A stretch of 38,545 nucleotides of DNA, from the NCBI GenBank assembly GCA_937884725.1, contig CAKZYH010000409.1, forward strand, positions 1-38,545, written 5' to 3'. Within the stretch, counting starts at the first letter, position 1. Each line of letters opens with the position of its first letter. The stretch is from an uncultured Paracoccaceae bacterium. GTDB lineage: Bacteria > Pseudomonadota > Alphaproteobacteria > Rhizobiales > Amorphaceae. The position numbers and the translations under genes are program-made. This document shows, one piece after another, positions 38,504-38,545 of the stretch. The notes beneath the pieces were generated by a model that was not told the origin of the DNA, did no database searches, and saw nothing but the letters and a program-made list of their open reading frames with translations.

Positions 38504-38545
38504 CATGGGCACGAAAGCGCCATGGCTGGACTATCTCGCGCGCCA
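38504..38545 (+). CDS. Start of a further ORF, possible TIGR02594-type endolysin (truncated by window edge)
   Basis: MGTKAPWLDYLAR... preceded by aaagggggcaggc SD. Only about 13 codons visible. Confidence 0.35.

Overview
The window looks like a GC-rich alphaproteobacterial chromosome segment. It has three parts. (i) Positions 1-6100 hold the 3' part of EF-Tu, an HU-family protein and a general stress response (GSR) locus: an HWE/HisKA_2 PAS histidine kinase, a PNPOx-like stress protein, convergent ecfG and nepR, and phyR. Good EcfG-type promoters (GGAAC-N16/17-CGTT) are visible, including a symmetric divergent one between nepR and phyR. (ii) Positions 6100-23000 are mostly housekeeping: class II photolyase, a secreted unknown, a TRAP transporter, a cNMP-binding/TrxR-like flavoprotein, purN-purM, hdaA, ppk-ppx, tRNA-Leu(TAA), rnd, a gpt-like gene, a peptidoglycan-binding protein, DUF1491 and a YcgN-like protein. 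(iii) Positions 23148 to the right edge hold a nearly gap-free RcGTA-type gene transfer agent cluster in canonical order, from small terminase through capsid and tail to the megatron host-specificity protein. It is followed by a DUF2793/S74 tail fibre and the first codons of a possible endolysin. The item most worth following up is a compact sigma70-like promoter / hairpin / short-ORF / terminator module (22990-23095) immediately upstream of the GTA cluster. Others are the palindromic EcfG promoter, an internal terminator after the GTA capsid gene, an unlisted coupled 58-aa ORF, and a TrxR-like enzyme whose CxxC is replaced by AATE. All family calls come from reading the sequence by eye; no database search was run.
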